Source: Arthrobacter stackebrandtii
GTDB lineage: Bacteria > Actinomycetota > Actinomycetes > Actinomycetales > Micrococcaceae
Assembly: GCF_017876675.1 (NCBI RefSeq)
Contig: NZ_JAGIOI010000001.1
Coordinates: forward strand, 2,046,001 to 2,110,000
DNA length: 64,000 nt
Direction of reading: 5' to 3'
Shown here: positions 34,687 through 44,199 of the stretch, piece by piece
Numbering within the stretch: position 1 is the first letter of the stretch
Layout: each line of letters starts with the position of its first letter
Made by a program: the position numbers and the translations under genes
The notes under the pieces: model-generated
What the model was told of the DNA's origin: nothing
What the model saw: the letters and a program-made list of their open reading frames with translations, nothing else
Database searches by the model: none

Positions 34687-35709
34687 ATGGGAGCAGGCAT
34701 TGACGATGTTGCCCTTCGGGCAGGTGTGTCCACGGCAACAGTTTCACGCGCCCTGCGCGGCCTGCCCCGGGTGAGTCCCGAGACCCGGGCCCGCGTCCTT
34801 GCTGCCGCAAGGGACCTCGGCTATGTGGCCTCGCCCTCGGCAAGCGGGCTTGCCACGGGCCGCACCCGCACCGTGGGCGTCATGGTTCCCTATGTCGACC
34901 GCTGGTATTTCGGCCACGCCATCGAAGGCATCGACCAGGTGCTGCGGGAAAACGGCTACAACCTGCTGCTTTTCAGCCTGGGCGGCTACAGCCCGGGACG
35001 CCGGCGCAGCTTCACCGAGAGCATGGTCCGCAAGCAGATTGACGCGCTCCTGGTGCTGACCCTGTGGCTTTCCGACGAAGAACTGCTCCAGCTGCAGCGC
35101 ACGGACATTCCGCTCATGGCCGTCGGCGGTCCCGTGGACGGCTGCGCGGGGGTTCACATCGACGACACCGCCGCAGCAGCAGCAGCCGTCGAGCACCTGA
35201 TCGGGCTTGGCCACCGGCACATCGGCTACCTGCATGGCGCGGCGCAGGACGAACACAATTTCAAGGTTCCGGGGCTCCGCAGCGTGGCCTTCAGGAACAC
35301 CATGGTGCGGGCCGGGCTGGAGCTGCGACCCGAATGGCTGGTACCGGGGGACTTCACCATTGCCGACGGCGCGCGGGCGGCGGCCAGGATTTTTGACCTG
35401 CCCGGCGACAAGCCAACTGCACTGTTTTGCGGATCGGACGAAATGGCCTTGGGCGCCATGTTTGAGGCCCAGCGGCGCGGCATCAGGATCCCGCAAGAGC
35501 TGTCCGTGGTGGGCATCGACGACCACGAGTTTTCCGAGCCCGCAGGCCTGACCACCGTGGCACAAAAGCCGGTGGAGCAGGGCAGGGCGGCGGCGGCCAT
35601 GGTGCTGGCTGAACTCAACGGATCCCCGGCAGCCGTGCAGGAGACCATCATGCCCTTCGAGCTGGTGGTCCGCAGCACCACTGCGCCCCCGCCAAAGCGT
35701 CCGGCCTGA
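34687..35709 (+). CDS. LacI-family regulator of the second sugar operon
   Basis: 340 residues. The helix-turn-helix is at about residues 4-24 (IDDVALRAGVSTATVSRALR), then the hinge and a sugar-binding domain (RTRTVGVMVPYVDRWYFGHA; late VVGIDDHEFSEPAGLTTVAQ). AGGGGG lies upstream of the ATG at 34687. As last gene of the operon it probably represses its own transcription through the palindrome at 30970-30983. The inducer would be the sugar taken up or a derivative. Confidence 0.9.
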   Translation: MGAGIDDVALRAGVSTATVSRALRGLPRVSPETRARVLAAARDLGYVASPSASGLATGRTRTVGVMVPYVDRWYFGHAIEGIDQVLRENGYNLLLFSLGGYSPGRRRSFTESMVRKQIDALLVLTLWLSDEELLQLQRTDIPLMAVGGPVDGCAGVHIDDTAAAAAAVEHLIGLGHRHIGYLHGAAQDEHNFKVPGLRSVAFRNTMVRAGLELRPEWLVPGDFTIADGARAAARIFDLPGDKPTALFCGSDEMALGAMFEAQRRGIRIPQELSVVGIDDHEFSEPAGLTTVAQKPVEQGRAAAAMVLAELNGSPAAVQETIMPFELVVRSTTAPPPKRPA

Positions 35710-35730
35710 ACCTTGTGCGGGTGGGCCCGC

Positions 35731-35893
35731 GCGTCCGAGGGTTCCCTCGTGAGCTTGCGAGCGGAGGGAGGATGTGGATGGGGCCACGCGTCCGAGGGTT
35801 CCCTCGTGAGCTTGCGAGCGGAGGGAGGACGTGGATGGGGCCACGCGTCCGAGGGTTCCCTCGTGAGCTTGCGAGCGGAGGGAGGACGTGGGG
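35731..35893. repeat. 57-bp tandem repeat, three copies
   Basis: Copies begin at 35731, 35788 and 35845 with GCGTCCGAGGGTTCCCTCGT; the third is cut short by about eight bases next to the stop of the following minus-strand gene. Copies differ at very few positions. The unit contains CCCTC...GAGGG, so each copy can form a hairpin. A related, inverted single copy lies at 45214-45262. No Shine-Dalgarno or gene context supports translation, although 57 bases equal 19 codons. Confidence 0.88.
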
Positions 35894-35894
35894 A

Positions 35895-36737
35895 CTAGTT
35901 GGCGCGGGCCAGTTGGCGGATGGGCATCCACCGGTTTGCCAGGCGGCGGTATGCCGCGGCCGCACCGGTAAAGTCGCCGTCCGCCAGGCACTGCAGGCCC
36001 ATGTGGACGTCGGCGGGGGAGTCGTCGGGGTGGACCCGGTTGGCGACGGGTCCGTAGTCAAGTTCCACCACGCCGTCCTCGCCAAACGCGGCCAGCCAGC
36101 GGCCCAGGTCCTCCAACTCCTCAAAGAGGTCAAGGTCCGGCGCCATCGCGGCCAGCATGCGCAGCATCCGTTCGGCGCGGCCAACCGCGGTGGACAGCGG
36201 CACCTGGATGCGCACCGTCAGGATCCTGCCGTTCGCCTCCACCACTTCCATGCGGTCATTCGCATACACCAGCGTGAACCAGCTGAAGGGTATGCCCCAC
36301 GTGGACGAGCGGGTCTGCAGCGGCATGTCCAGTGCCGGCGTGGCCGTGGCCTGTTCGAGCTGCGCAGCCCACTGCTCCTGGCTCAGCACCATGGTTGCGA
36401 GCTGCTCCATGTTGCCGGCGAGAAGCTCCGCTGCACCGGCAATTGACCGGGCCACCGCCTGGTTCGGGGCATACAGCTCACCCTCGCCCCCATCGAGGGT
36501 GAGGGTGCGCACCTTGTCCGCGTCCGGCGTCGGCAGCGGGCGTGCGGCGGTGAGGCTGACGCGTTCCAGGGACTCGGCCAGCTCGCTGGCGTCAACACTG
36601 ACGGGGTCCTGGCCGGGATCGATCAGGCTTTCGATGTGGGCGAACTCGGCCTTGGTATATGCCGTGCGGGGCAAGTACACGCGCAGGCTGGACACGAAAG
36701 GGAGTTGCACGCCGCCCAGATACAACCCGGATGCCAT
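35895..36737 (-). CDS. Conserved actinobacterial hypothetical protein (DUF8083-like)
   Basis: 280 residues, no signal peptide or membrane helix. The N-terminus VSSLRVYLPRTAYTKAEF recalls a family of actinobacterial proteins of unknown function annotated as DUF8083; the middle is alpha-helical and acidic. It follows the exonuclease III gene by three bases and is probably cotranscribed. The stop lies one to two bases from the 57-bp repeat array. I cannot propose a function. Confidence 0.65.
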   Translation of the reverse strand: MASGLYLGGVQLPFVSSLRVYLPRTAYTKAEFAHIESLIDPGQDPVSVDASELAESLERVSLTAARPLPTPDADKVRTLTLDGGEGELYAPNQAVARSIAGAAELLAGNMEQLATMVLSQEQWAAQLEQATATPALDMPLQTRSSTWGIPFSWFTLVYANDRMEVVEANGRILTVRIQVPLSTAVGRAERMLRMLAAMAPDLDLFEELEDLGRWLAAFGEDGVVELDYGPVANRVHPDDSPADVHMGLQCLADGDFTGAAAAYRRLANRWMPIRQLARAN

Positions 36738-36740
36738 GGA

Positions 36741-37544
36741 TCAGCCCAATTCCACAATGACCGGGGCGTGGTCAGACGCGCCCTTGCCCTTGCGTTCCTC
36801 ACGGTCGATTTCGGTCGCGTCCACGCGGGCCGCGAGTGCGGGGGAGGCCAGCACGAAGTCGATGCGCATGCCCTCCTTCTTGGGGAAGCGCAGCTGCGTG
36901 TAGTCCCAGTAGGTGTAGACGCCCGGGCCGGGGTGCTGGGGGCGGACGACGTCGGAGAAGCCCGCCGCCTCAAACGCCGAGAACGCTGCCCGCTCGGGTT
37001 CGCTGACGTGGGTCAGGCCCTGGGTGCGGAAGTAGTCGATGTCCCAGACATCGTCGTCCTGCGGGGCGATGTTGAAGTCGCCCATGAGGGCGATCTGGGC
37101 GTTGGGGTCTTCCGCCAGCCAGCCCGCGGCCTGGTTCTTGAGCTCGTCGAGCCACTGCAGCTTGTAGGGCATGTGTTCGTCGTCCAGGGCGCGGCCGTTG
37201 GGCACGTAGAGGCTCCAAATGCGCACGCCGTTGCAGGTGGCTGCGATGGCGCGTGCCTCCTGGACGGGGTCCTTGCCGCCCTTGCCAAATGCGGGCTGGT
37301 TGACGAATGTGCGTTCCACATCCTCCAGCCCCACACGGGAGGCGATGGCCACGCCGTTCCACTGGCTGAAGCCAAAGTGGGCCACCTCGTAGCCGTTGTT
37401 TTCAAAGAGCTCCCAGGGGAAGTTCTCGTCCTTGCACTTGGTTTCTTGGATGGCCAGGACATCGGCATCGGTCCGGCGCAGCCAGTCCTCCACACGGTCG
37501 GCACGGGCACGCAGCGAGTTCACATTCCAGGTAGCAATCTTCAC
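36741..37544 (-). CDS. xthA: Exodeoxyribonuclease III
   Basis: 267 residues, standard length for ExoIII of the EEP nuclease family. Motifs in order: WNVNSLRAR at the N-terminus, IQETKCKDE with the metal-binding Glu, LMGDFNIAP with catalytic Asp/Asn, and the final SDHAPV. It cuts DNA at abasic sites and removes nucleotides from 3' ends in base excision repair. The start is the GTG at 37544. A TAGCTT box six bases upstream and the lack of a ribosome site suggest a leaderless message. Confidence 0.94.
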   Translation of the reverse strand: MKIATWNVNSLRARADRVEDWLRRTDADVLAIQETKCKDENFPWELFENNGYEVAHFGFSQWNGVAIASRVGLEDVERTFVNQPAFGKGGKDPVQEARAIAATCNGVRIWSLYVPNGRALDDEHMPYKLQWLDELKNQAAGWLAEDPNAQIALMGDFNIAPQDDDVWDIDYFRTQGLTHVSEPERAAFSAFEAAGFSDVVRPQHPGPGVYTYWDYTQLRFPKKEGMRIDFVLASPALAARVDATEIDREERKGKGASDHAPVIVELG

Positions 37545-38097
37545 GTACCCAAGCTATCAAGTTAACCCGCCGAGGCAACGGCGGCGCCCGCCGCAACAGG
37601 TGTCCATGTGTGGGCAGAGACACCAGCACGGCTGCCCTGGCTGCCAAATGACGTTGCCCAGGGTTACAAAAGGGTAACGCCTGCCCTTCCCAGTGCCCGC
37701 GGCGCCAGATCGTAAATGCACCCGCCGCCGCAGGGTGCCGAATGGCTAAGATTGCGCTCTCCGCGAAATTGGCTCTGTTAGCGTGGGGCGTGAACCAGTA
37801 GACCGACAAGCCTGCGGGCAACTGTCCCATTGTGTGGGGATTACGACGAATCGTAGTTCGTACATGCGGGACAGCCAGACACAGGCCGTCGAACTGGCGG
37901 TAGGGATAGCTTCCCGATTTTTGCCTGGACAGGCAAAACCGTCTTTCCTTGCTGCCCCGGCCGGGGCGTGCGGGGGAGCGAAGAGTTTGACGCGTAACAA
38001 CGCCTGCAGCACGAGCACACCAATCGCGAACGTTGGGCCAACCCGCCACATCTGGGCGCCCGGCCGCCGCGTAGATGGGTACTACGTGTACGAATCC
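37545..38097. other. Long non-coding region upstream of the betaine transporter operon
   Basis: About 550 bp divergent between xthA and proV. It contains several short dyads: GTTAC-GTAAC near 37668, TACGA-CGAA-TCGTA near 37844, and TTTTGCC-TGGACA-GGCAAAA near 37917. A reading frame joined to proV runs open back to 37783, but its composition does not look like the transporter. The region may hold an osmotic or cation-responsive leader; I could not match it to a known riboswitch. Confidence 0.4.
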
Positions 38098-39471
38098 ATG
38101 AACAACTCCGCGCCTAAAAGTGGCGCGCTGCCGGTCCTTGACCACAAGGATGCGGCAAACCGACCCGGGGCACAGCAATCCGGGACAACCCCGGCCGGCG
38201 ACATTGCCCTGAGCGTCAGCCACCTCTACAAGGTCTTTGGCAAGCGCCCCGCCGAAGTCATCAAGCGCCTGAAGGGCGGCAAGAAGCGCAGCGAACTTTC
38301 CGCACTCGGAACCGCCGCTGTCATCGATGCCTCCTTTGAGGTCAAGAAGGGCGAGATCTTTGTGGTCATGGGCCTCTCCGGCTCCGGCAAGTCCACCCTG
38401 ATCCGCACACTCAACGGCCTGTGGGCACCCACCGAGGGTTCCGTGGTGGTGGGCGGCACTGATATTTCCAAGATCAGCGACAAGGAACTGCGGCGCGTCC
38501 GCCAGGAGAAAATCTCCATGGTGTTCCAGCACTTTGCCTTGATGCCACACCGCACCGTCGTGGAAAACGCCGCCTACGCCCTGCAGGTCCAGGGTGTTGC
38601 GAAGGCCGAACGACTGGCCCGGGCCGAGAAGATCCTCAGCCTCGTGGGCCTGGAAGGCTGGGGCGCAAAGTTCCCCGGCGAGCTCTCCGGCGGCATGCAG
38701 CAGCGTGTGGGCCTTGCCCGCGCCCTCTGCGCCGAAACCGACATCCTGCTCATGGATGAGGCCTTTTCCGCACTGGATCCGCTGATCCGCCGCGAAATGC
38801 AGGAACAGCTGGTGCTGCTGCAGTCCGAGCTGGAAAAAACCATCATTTTCATCACCCACGACCTCAACGAGGCCATGTTCCTGGGCGACCGCATCGCCGT
38901 CATGCGCGACGGTGAAATTGTCCAGATCGGCACCCCGGATGAGATCCTCACCAGCCCGGCCAACGACTACGTGGCCCAGTTTGTGCAGGACGTGGACAGG
39001 ACCCGGGTGCTCACCGCCGGCGGCGTCATGGAACCGCCGCTCGCCGTCGTCAACCTCTCCGGAGGCCCTCGCAACGCCCTGCGCACCATGCGCGACCTGC
39101 AGGTGTCGGCCGCGTTCGTCGTCGACCGCCGCCGCAATTACCTGGGCACCGTCCGCGACCGCGACGTCATGAAGCAGGTCGAGGCGCACAGCTCCGACCT
39201 CAACGCGGTCATCCGCAAGAGCATCGACCCGGTCAGTCCGGACACGGCCCTGAACGACCTCTTTGGCCGTGCCGTGGAGAGCCCCATCCCGCTGCCTGTG
39301 GTGGACGACGCCGGACGGCTGGTGGGTGCCTTGCCGAGAGTCACGCTGCTGGCCGCCTTGGGCAACGTCCCGTCAACGACGGGTGAATTCCCCGTGGTTG
39401 ATGCGGCCGTGGCACCCATCCCCGAACAAGTTGTCACCGCCGCGCTGGCGAAGACCGAAGGAGACGCATAG
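38098..39471 (+). CDS. proV: Glycine betaine/proline ABC transporter ATP-binding protein
   Basis: 457 residues, typical for OpuAA/ProV. Walker A GLSGSGKST at 92-100, signature LSGGMQQR, Walker B ILLMDEAF and switch His in FITHD are all intact. Two CBS domains occupy the last 140 residues or so; in OpuA they sense ionic strength or c-di-AMP. The N-terminal segment KVFGKRPAEVIKRLKGGKKR is typical of the betaine branch. The ATG at 38098 has no clear ribosome site; an earlier in-frame start cannot be excluded. The operon continues with proW and proX. Confidence 0.92.
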   Translation: MNNSAPKSGALPVLDHKDAANRPGAQQSGTTPAGDIALSVSHLYKVFGKRPAEVIKRLKGGKKRSELSALGTAAVIDASFEVKKGEIFVVMGLSGSGKSTLIRTLNGLWAPTEGSVVVGGTDISKISDKELRRVRQEKISMVFQHFALMPHRTVVENAAYALQVQGVAKAERLARAEKILSLVGLEGWGAKFPGELSGGMQQRVGLARALCAETDILLMDEAFSALDPLIRREMQEQLVLLQSELEKTIIFITHDLNEAMFLGDRIAVMRDGEIVQIGTPDEILTSPANDYVAQFVQDVDRTRVLTAGGVMEPPLAVVNLSGGPRNALRTMRDLQVSAAFVVDRRRNYLGTVRDRDVMKQVEAHSSDLNAVIRKSIDPVSPDTALNDLFGRAVESPIPLPVVDDAGRLVGALPRVTLLAALGNVPSTTGEFPVVDAAVAPIPEQVVTAALAKTEGDA

Positions 39472-40325
39472 TGGAACCGCTTTTTAGGATCCCGCTTGGC
39501 GACTGGGTGGAAGTGGGCCTTGACTGGCTCACGTCCACCTTCGACGCGGTCTTCCTCTACATCCGCAATGTGCTGGTGGGCGCCTATGACGGGCTCGACT
39601 GGCTGCTGACCACCCCGCCATACTGGGCCGTGATCGTGGTGTTCGCCGCCATCGCCTGGTGGGCGAGCGGCTGGAAGCTGGGTGTCGGCACTTTGCTGGG
39701 CTTCGCCGTCGTGGTGGGCGTGAACCAGTGGGACAACGCCATGCACTCCCTGGCGCTGGTCACCATCGGCACCGTCGTGGCCGTCGCCATCAGCCTGCCG
39801 CTGGGCATCTGGGCGGCGAGCTCGGACCGCGCGTCGTCGATCATCCGGCCCATCCTGGACTTCATGCAGACGATGCCGGCCATGGTGTACCTGATCCCGG
39901 CCCTCGTCATGTTCCGCGTGGGAGTGGTGCCGGGCATCATCGCCACGATCATCTTCGCCATGGCGCCCGGCGTGCGCTTCACCGAGCTGGGCATCCGCGG
40001 CGTGGACAAGGAAGTGGTGGAGGCCGGGCACGCCTTCGGCTCCAGCCCCTCACGCATCCTGTTCCAGATCCAGCTGCCGCTGGCCCGGCCCACCATCATG
40101 GCCGGCATCAACCAGGTCATCATGCTGGCCCTGTCCATGGTGGTCATCGCCGGCATGGTGGGCGCACCCGGTCTGGGCGCCGAGATCGTCAAGGCGCTCA
40201 ACCGCATTGACGCCGGGATGGGATTCGAGGCGGGCATCGCCGTCGTCATCCTGGCAATTTTCCTTGACCGGGTGACGGCCAGCTTTGGCGTCAACTCGAA
40301 GAGCAAGGTCCTCCAGGACGCCTAA
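39471..40325 (+). CDS. proW: Glycine betaine/proline ABC transporter permease
   Basis: 284 residues. The GTG overlaps the last base of the proV stop (TAGTG). An N-terminal helix and amphipathic segment precede five or six membrane helices, with the EAA-like motif EVVEAGHAFGSSPSRILFQI. It forms the channel for osmoprotectant uptake. Confidence 0.93.
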   Translation: MEPLFRIPLGDWVEVGLDWLTSTFDAVFLYIRNVLVGAYDGLDWLLTTPPYWAVIVVFAAIAWWASGWKLGVGTLLGFAVVVGVNQWDNAMHSLALVTIGTVVAVAISLPLGIWAASSDRASSIIRPILDFMQTMPAMVYLIPALVMFRVGVVPGIIATIIFAMAPGVRFTELGIRGVDKEVVEAGHAFGSSPSRILFQIQLPLARPTIMAGINQVIMLALSMVVIAGMVGAPGLGAEIVKALNRIDAGMGFEAGIAVVILAIFLDRVTASFGVNSKSKVLQDA

Positions 40326-40398
40326 TCCGCGTCCGCACAGTTTTACAAACCAATCCCGGCAGCCGTGAACGCAGGGCAGCCAATGAAAGGAATGCATC

Positions 40399-41292
40399 AT
40401 GAAGAAGAAGTTTTTTGGGGCAGTGGCCATGGCCGCAACGCTGGCACTGGGCCTGACCGCCTGCGGTTCCGGCTCCGACGCCGCAGCCACCGTGGAGAAC
40501 GGTGACAAGAAGGACCTCAAGGTTGTTGTCTTCAACGGCTGGGACGAAGGCGTGGCGGCTTCCGAACTGTGGAAGGCGATCCTCACCGAGGAGGGCTACA
40601 ACGTCAAGCTCGAGTACGCGGACGCTGCACCGGTTTACTCGGGCCTGTCCTCCGGCGACTACGACGTGGTGCTGGACACCTGGCTGCCCATCACGCACAA
40701 GTCCTACATCGAGGAATACGGCGACAAGATGGTCGACCTGGGCGCCTGGAACAGCGACGCCAAGCTGACCATCGCCGTCAACGCCGACGCCCCCATCGAC
40801 TCGCTCGAGGACCTGGCTGCCAACGCAGACAAGTTTGGCAACAAGATCATCGGCATTGAGCCTGGGGCCGGCCTGACCGAAGTCACCACCGACGACGTCA
40901 TCCCCGGCTACGGCCTGGACAAGATGGAATACATCACCTCCTCCACCCCGGCCATGCTCTCCGAGCTGAAGACGGCCACCAGCAAGGGCGAGAACATCGT
41001 GGTCACGCTGTGGCGCCCGCACTGGGCCTACGACGCGTTCCCCGTGAAGGACCTGAAGGACCCCAAGGGCCTGCTCGGCGAGGCCGAGGGCATCCACAGC
41101 TTCTCCCGCCTGGACTTCGACAAGGACTTCCCGACGCTCGACGGCTGGCTGAAGAACTTCAAGATGGACTCCGACACGCTCCACTCGCTGGAGAACGTCA
41201 TGTTCAACGGTGAAAAGACCGACGACTACACGGAGGTCGTCAAGAACTGGATCGCCGAAAACCAGGACTACGTGGACTCCCTGACCGCGTAA
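40399..41292 (+). CDS. proX: Glycine betaine-binding lipoprotein
   Basis: 297 residues of the OpuAC/ProX family. Signal peptide with lipobox Leu-Thr-Ala-Cys, Cys22 being the lipidated residue. The domain begins VVVFNGWDEGVAASEL and includes VVLDTWLPITHKSY and VTLWRPHWAYD, where aromatic residues form the quaternary-amine box in this family. AAAGGA precedes the ATG. A 73-bp spacer separates it from proW. A very long inverted repeat lies just downstream. Confidence 0.93.
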   Translation: MKKKFFGAVAMAATLALGLTACGSGSDAAATVENGDKKDLKVVVFNGWDEGVAASELWKAILTEEGYNVKLEYADAAPVYSGLSSGDYDVVLDTWLPITHKSYIEEYGDKMVDLGAWNSDAKLTIAVNADAPIDSLEDLAANADKFGNKIIGIEPGAGLTEVTTDDVIPGYGLDKMEYITSSTPAMLSELKTATSKGENIVVTLWRPHWAYDAFPVKDLKDPKGLLGEAEGIHSFSRLDFDKDFPTLDGWLKNFKMDSDTLHSLENVMFNGEKTDDYTEVVKNWIAENQDYVDSLTA

Positions 41293-41335
41293 CCCTCCTG
41301 AAACGCGGCATCACTTTTCGCCCGTTCCACATCCA

Positions 41336-41427
41336 ACGCTGTCGCAGCAATGGCCAGAATTTCGTCGAACGCTATCGCATACTGTGCGATAGCGTTCGAC
41401 GAAAAGCAGCCATTGCCGCGACAGCGT
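41336..41427. terminator. Very long inverted repeat between proX and the acyl-CoA synthetase gene
   Basis: Outer arms of 19 bases (41336-41354, 41409-41427; one mismatch) and inner arms of 20 bases (41360-41379, 41385-41404; perfect) are separated by a small 5/4-base internal loop and close on a 5-base loop, TACTG. Both flanking genes end here. The position suits a two-way terminator, but there is no T-run and the stem is far longer than needed. Confidence 0.75.
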
Positions 41428-41452
41428 CCTGGGTTAACGAGAGTGTCCCTGG

Positions 41453-43210
41453 TCAAGGGGTGGGGGTGGTGGGGAAGTCGGAGTCCTTGTATTCCTTGCC
41501 CGCGGGTGCTTCCGCACCGGTGCCGCCATGGCGTGCCTTTTCGTTGGCGCGCAGCTCCACGCGGCGGATCTTGCCGGAGATGGTCTTGGGCAGCTCCGCG
41601 AACTCCAGCCGGCGGATGCGCTTGTAGGCGGGCAGGTGTTCGCGGCAATACGCAAAGATCTCCCCGGCCAGCTTGTCGCTGGGTTCGTAGGCGGCGGCCA
41701 GCACGATGTATGCCTTGGGTACGCTGAGCCGCAGCGCATCCGGCGACGGAACCACGGCTGCCTCCGCCACGGCCGGGTGCTCGATCAGCACGCTCTCCAG
41801 CTCGAAGGGGGAGAGCCGGTAGTCGGAGGACTTGAAGACATCGTCGCTGCGGCCCACGTAGGTCAGGATGCCGTTCTCGTCCCGGCTGGCCACGTCACCC
41901 GTGTGGTAGTAGCCGCCGCGGAAGGCCTCGGCAGTCTTTCCAGGATCCCCGTAGTAGCCCTTGGTAAGCCCCACGGGGGCGGGGTCCAAGCGCAGGCAAA
42001 GCTCGCCGTCGTCCTTCTCCTCACCGGTGACCAAATCCAAAAGGACGACGTCGTAACCCGGGAGCGGGCGGCCCATGGAACCGATCTTGATGGGCTGGCC
42101 GGGCGTGTTGGCAACCTGGACCGTGGTCTCCGTCTGGCCGAAGCCGTCGCGGATCAGCTGGCCCCAGGCACGCTCCACCTGGCCGATGACCTCGGCGTTG
42201 AGCGGCTCGCCGGCGGAAACGACCTTCGTGGGCGGGGTCTTCAGGAGCGTGAGGTCGGCCTGGATGAGCATGCGCCAGACGGTGGGCGGTGCGCAGAAGC
42301 TTGTCACGTGCTCGGCGTCCATCTGGGCCATGAGGGCGGCGGCGTCGAAGCGCGTGTAGTTGTAGATGAACACGCAGGCCTCGGCGATCCAGGGAGTGAA
42401 CACGTTGGACCAGGCATGCTTGGCCCAGCCGGGGGAGGCGACGTTGAGGTGGACGTCGCCCGGTTCCAGACCGATCCAGAACATGGTGGAGAGGTGGCCC
42501 ACAGGGTATGACGTGTGCGTGTGCTCCACGAGCTTGGCCTTGGACGTGGTGCCGGAGGTGAAATAGAGCAGCATGGTTTCATCCGCGCGGGTGGGCGCGT
42601 CCGGGGTGAAATGTTCCGGGGCGGTGTCGGAGGCGGCATAGTTCAGGACGGACCGGGTGGCGGCGACAGTGGCGTGGGCGCCGGTGTTGGCGGCCCCGCC
42701 CTGCAGCCCGATGCCCACCAGCTGGTAGTTCCCGGGGACGCTGGCGAACTTGGCCATATCCTCTTCCCGGGCGGCGACCCAGCGGGCCTGCCCGCGCTCC
42801 ACACGGTCGCGGAGGTCTGCCGGGCCCATCATGGTGGTGGTGGGGATCATGACGACTCCGAGCTTCATGCAGGCCAGCATCAGCTCCCACAGCTCGACCT
42901 GGTTGCCGAGCATGATGATGATGTGGTCGCCGCGCCGGATGCCCTCGCCACGGAGCCAGTTGGCGACCTGGTTGGAGCGGCGGGAGAGATCCAGGAACGT
43001 GCGCCGGGTGGCCGTGCCGTCCTGCTCCACGATCACCAGGGCGGGGGTGCCGCCTTTGTCGGGGTCCTCGGCGATCGCATCGATCCAGTCCAAGGCAAAG
43101 TTGAACTCGGTGAAGCGGGGCCAAACAAATTCATGCTGGGCCCGGGCGTTGTCCAGGCGCATCTCCAGCAGCTGGTTGCGGGCGTTGCGGAATTGTTCGG
43201 TGACATTCAT
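41453..43210 (-). CDS. AMP-forming acyl-CoA synthetase
   Basis: 585 residues of the adenylate-forming family. The ATP-binding loop reads YFTSGTTSKAKLVEHTH, later motifs GFGQTETT and YYHTGDVASRDENG, and the C-terminal catalytic Lys lies in PKTISGKIRR. It activates a carboxylic acid to acyl-AMP and then acyl-CoA. Overall resemblance is to medium-chain or aromatic acyl-CoA synthetases; the acid cannot be specified. The ATG at 43210 (MNVTEQF) has AAAGGTGGAG upstream. It stands alone, next to the long inverted repeat. Confidence 0.88.
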   Translation of the reverse strand: MNVTEQFRNARNQLLEMRLDNARAQHEFVWPRFTEFNFALDWIDAIAEDPDKGGTPALVIVEQDGTATRRTFLDLSRRSNQVANWLRGEGIRRGDHIIIMLGNQVELWELMLACMKLGVVMIPTTTMMGPADLRDRVERGQARWVAAREEDMAKFASVPGNYQLVGIGLQGGAANTGAHATVAATRSVLNYAASDTAPEHFTPDAPTRADETMLLYFTSGTTSKAKLVEHTHTSYPVGHLSTMFWIGLEPGDVHLNVASPGWAKHAWSNVFTPWIAEACVFIYNYTRFDAAALMAQMDAEHVTSFCAPPTVWRMLIQADLTLLKTPPTKVVSAGEPLNAEVIGQVERAWGQLIRDGFGQTETTVQVANTPGQPIKIGSMGRPLPGYDVVLLDLVTGEEKDDGELCLRLDPAPVGLTKGYYGDPGKTAEAFRGGYYHTGDVASRDENGILTYVGRSDDVFKSSDYRLSPFELESVLIEHPAVAEAAVVPSPDALRLSVPKAYIVLAAAYEPSDKLAGEIFAYCREHLPAYKRIRRLEFAELPKTISGKIRRVELRANEKARHGGTGAEAPAGKEYKDSDFPTTPTP

Positions 43211-43332
43211 GGTCTCCACCTTTGTCGCGTCGTTGCGGTGCTGGGTCTACCTTGAATATACGCCGGGGCCTGGGAAATGGGCCGTGCGCCGGCACAGGGG
43301 CCGCCTCCGGCGGTGAGCAGTGCAGGCCGAGG

Positions 43333-44154
43333 TCAGCGCCACCAGTTGTCGAGGAGCGAGACGGGCGTGGTGCGCTTGTGCCGGCTGCGCAGGAAACGGT
43401 GCTCAATGCCCTCAGCCGCTGCGTCGCTGACATCGCGGCCCTCGAGGTAGTCGTCGATCTCGTCGTAGGTGATGCCGAGCTCGTCCTCGTCGGTGCGCCC
43501 GGGCACGCCGTCAAGCAGGTCGGCCGTGGGGACTTTCGCCCACAACTGCTCGGTGGCGCCAAGTTCCTTGAGCAAGGCCCGGTTCTGACGTTTGTTGAGG
43601 GTAAACAGCGGCAGGATGTCGGCCCCGCCGTCGCCAAATTTCGTGAAGAAGCCGGTGACGGATTCCGCGGCGTGGTCTGTGCCAATCACCAGCAGGTTCT
43701 CCTGCCCGGCCAGGGCGTACTGGGCGATCATGCGGGAGCGGGCCTTGATGTTGCCCTTGTTGAAATCAGTGACATCTTTCGTGGCCGTCTTGGCGAACTC
43801 CGACTCAAAGCCGTCCACCGCCGGTGCGATGTTGAACGTCCACTCCGTCTTGGCGTTGATGAACTTCATTGCAGCCTGGGCATCGTCCTCGTCATGCTGT
43901 ACCCCGTACGGCAGGCGCACGGCAATGAAGTTCGCCTCGATGCCCTCCTCGGCCAGTTCCTCCACGGCAAGCTGCGCCAGCCGCCCGGCCAGCGTGGAAT
44001 CGAGCCCGCCGCTGATGCCCAGCACAAAGCCGCCCGTCCCCGTGGCCTTGAGGTAGTCCTTCAGGAATTGCACCCGCCGCGTGATTTCCGCCGCCGGGTC
44101 AATCGTGGGCTTTACGCCAAGCTCTGCAATGATCTGTCCCTGTAATTCGCGCAT
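43333..44154 (-). CDS. nadE: Ammonia-dependent NAD+ synthetase
   Basis: 273 residues, matching the short NH3-dependent NadE of Escherichia coli (no glutaminase domain). PP-loop [23 protein letters not shown], and GTDHAAES with the NAD-binding region are all visible. It amidates nicotinic acid adenine dinucleotide with ATP and ammonia. TACCCT six bases upstream of the ATG and no ribosome site suggest a leaderless message. The gene follows the DUF1801 gene by 45 bp. Confidence 0.94.
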   Translation of the reverse strand: MRELQGQIIAELGVKPTIDPAAEITRRVQFLKDYLKATGTGGFVLGISGGLDSTLAGRLAQLAVEELAEEGIEANFIAVRLPYGVQHDEDDAQAAMKFINAKTEWTFNIAPAVDGFESEFAKTATKDVTDFNKGNIKARSRMIAQYALAGQENLLVIGTDHAAESVTGFFTKFGDGGADILPLFTLNKRQNRALLKELGATEQLWAKVPTADLLDGVPGRTDEDELGITYDEIDDYLEGRDVSDAAAEGIEHRFLRSRHKRTTPVSLLDNWWR

Positions 44155-44199
44155 GGGACTAGGGTAGCCGGTGCAGGTGTCCGGCATGTTTCGGACCGG

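Noticed and set aside
35731-35893. 57-bp repeats as a CRISPR array or coding repeats
   Set aside because: Copies adjoin each other without unique spacers, so not CRISPR. Although open in one frame, no start site or context supports a protein.
37783-38097. N-terminal extension of the betaine ATPase by 105 residues
   Set aside because: The added sequence is unlike ATPases of this family and has no start signal; treated as leader DNA, though not fully excluded.
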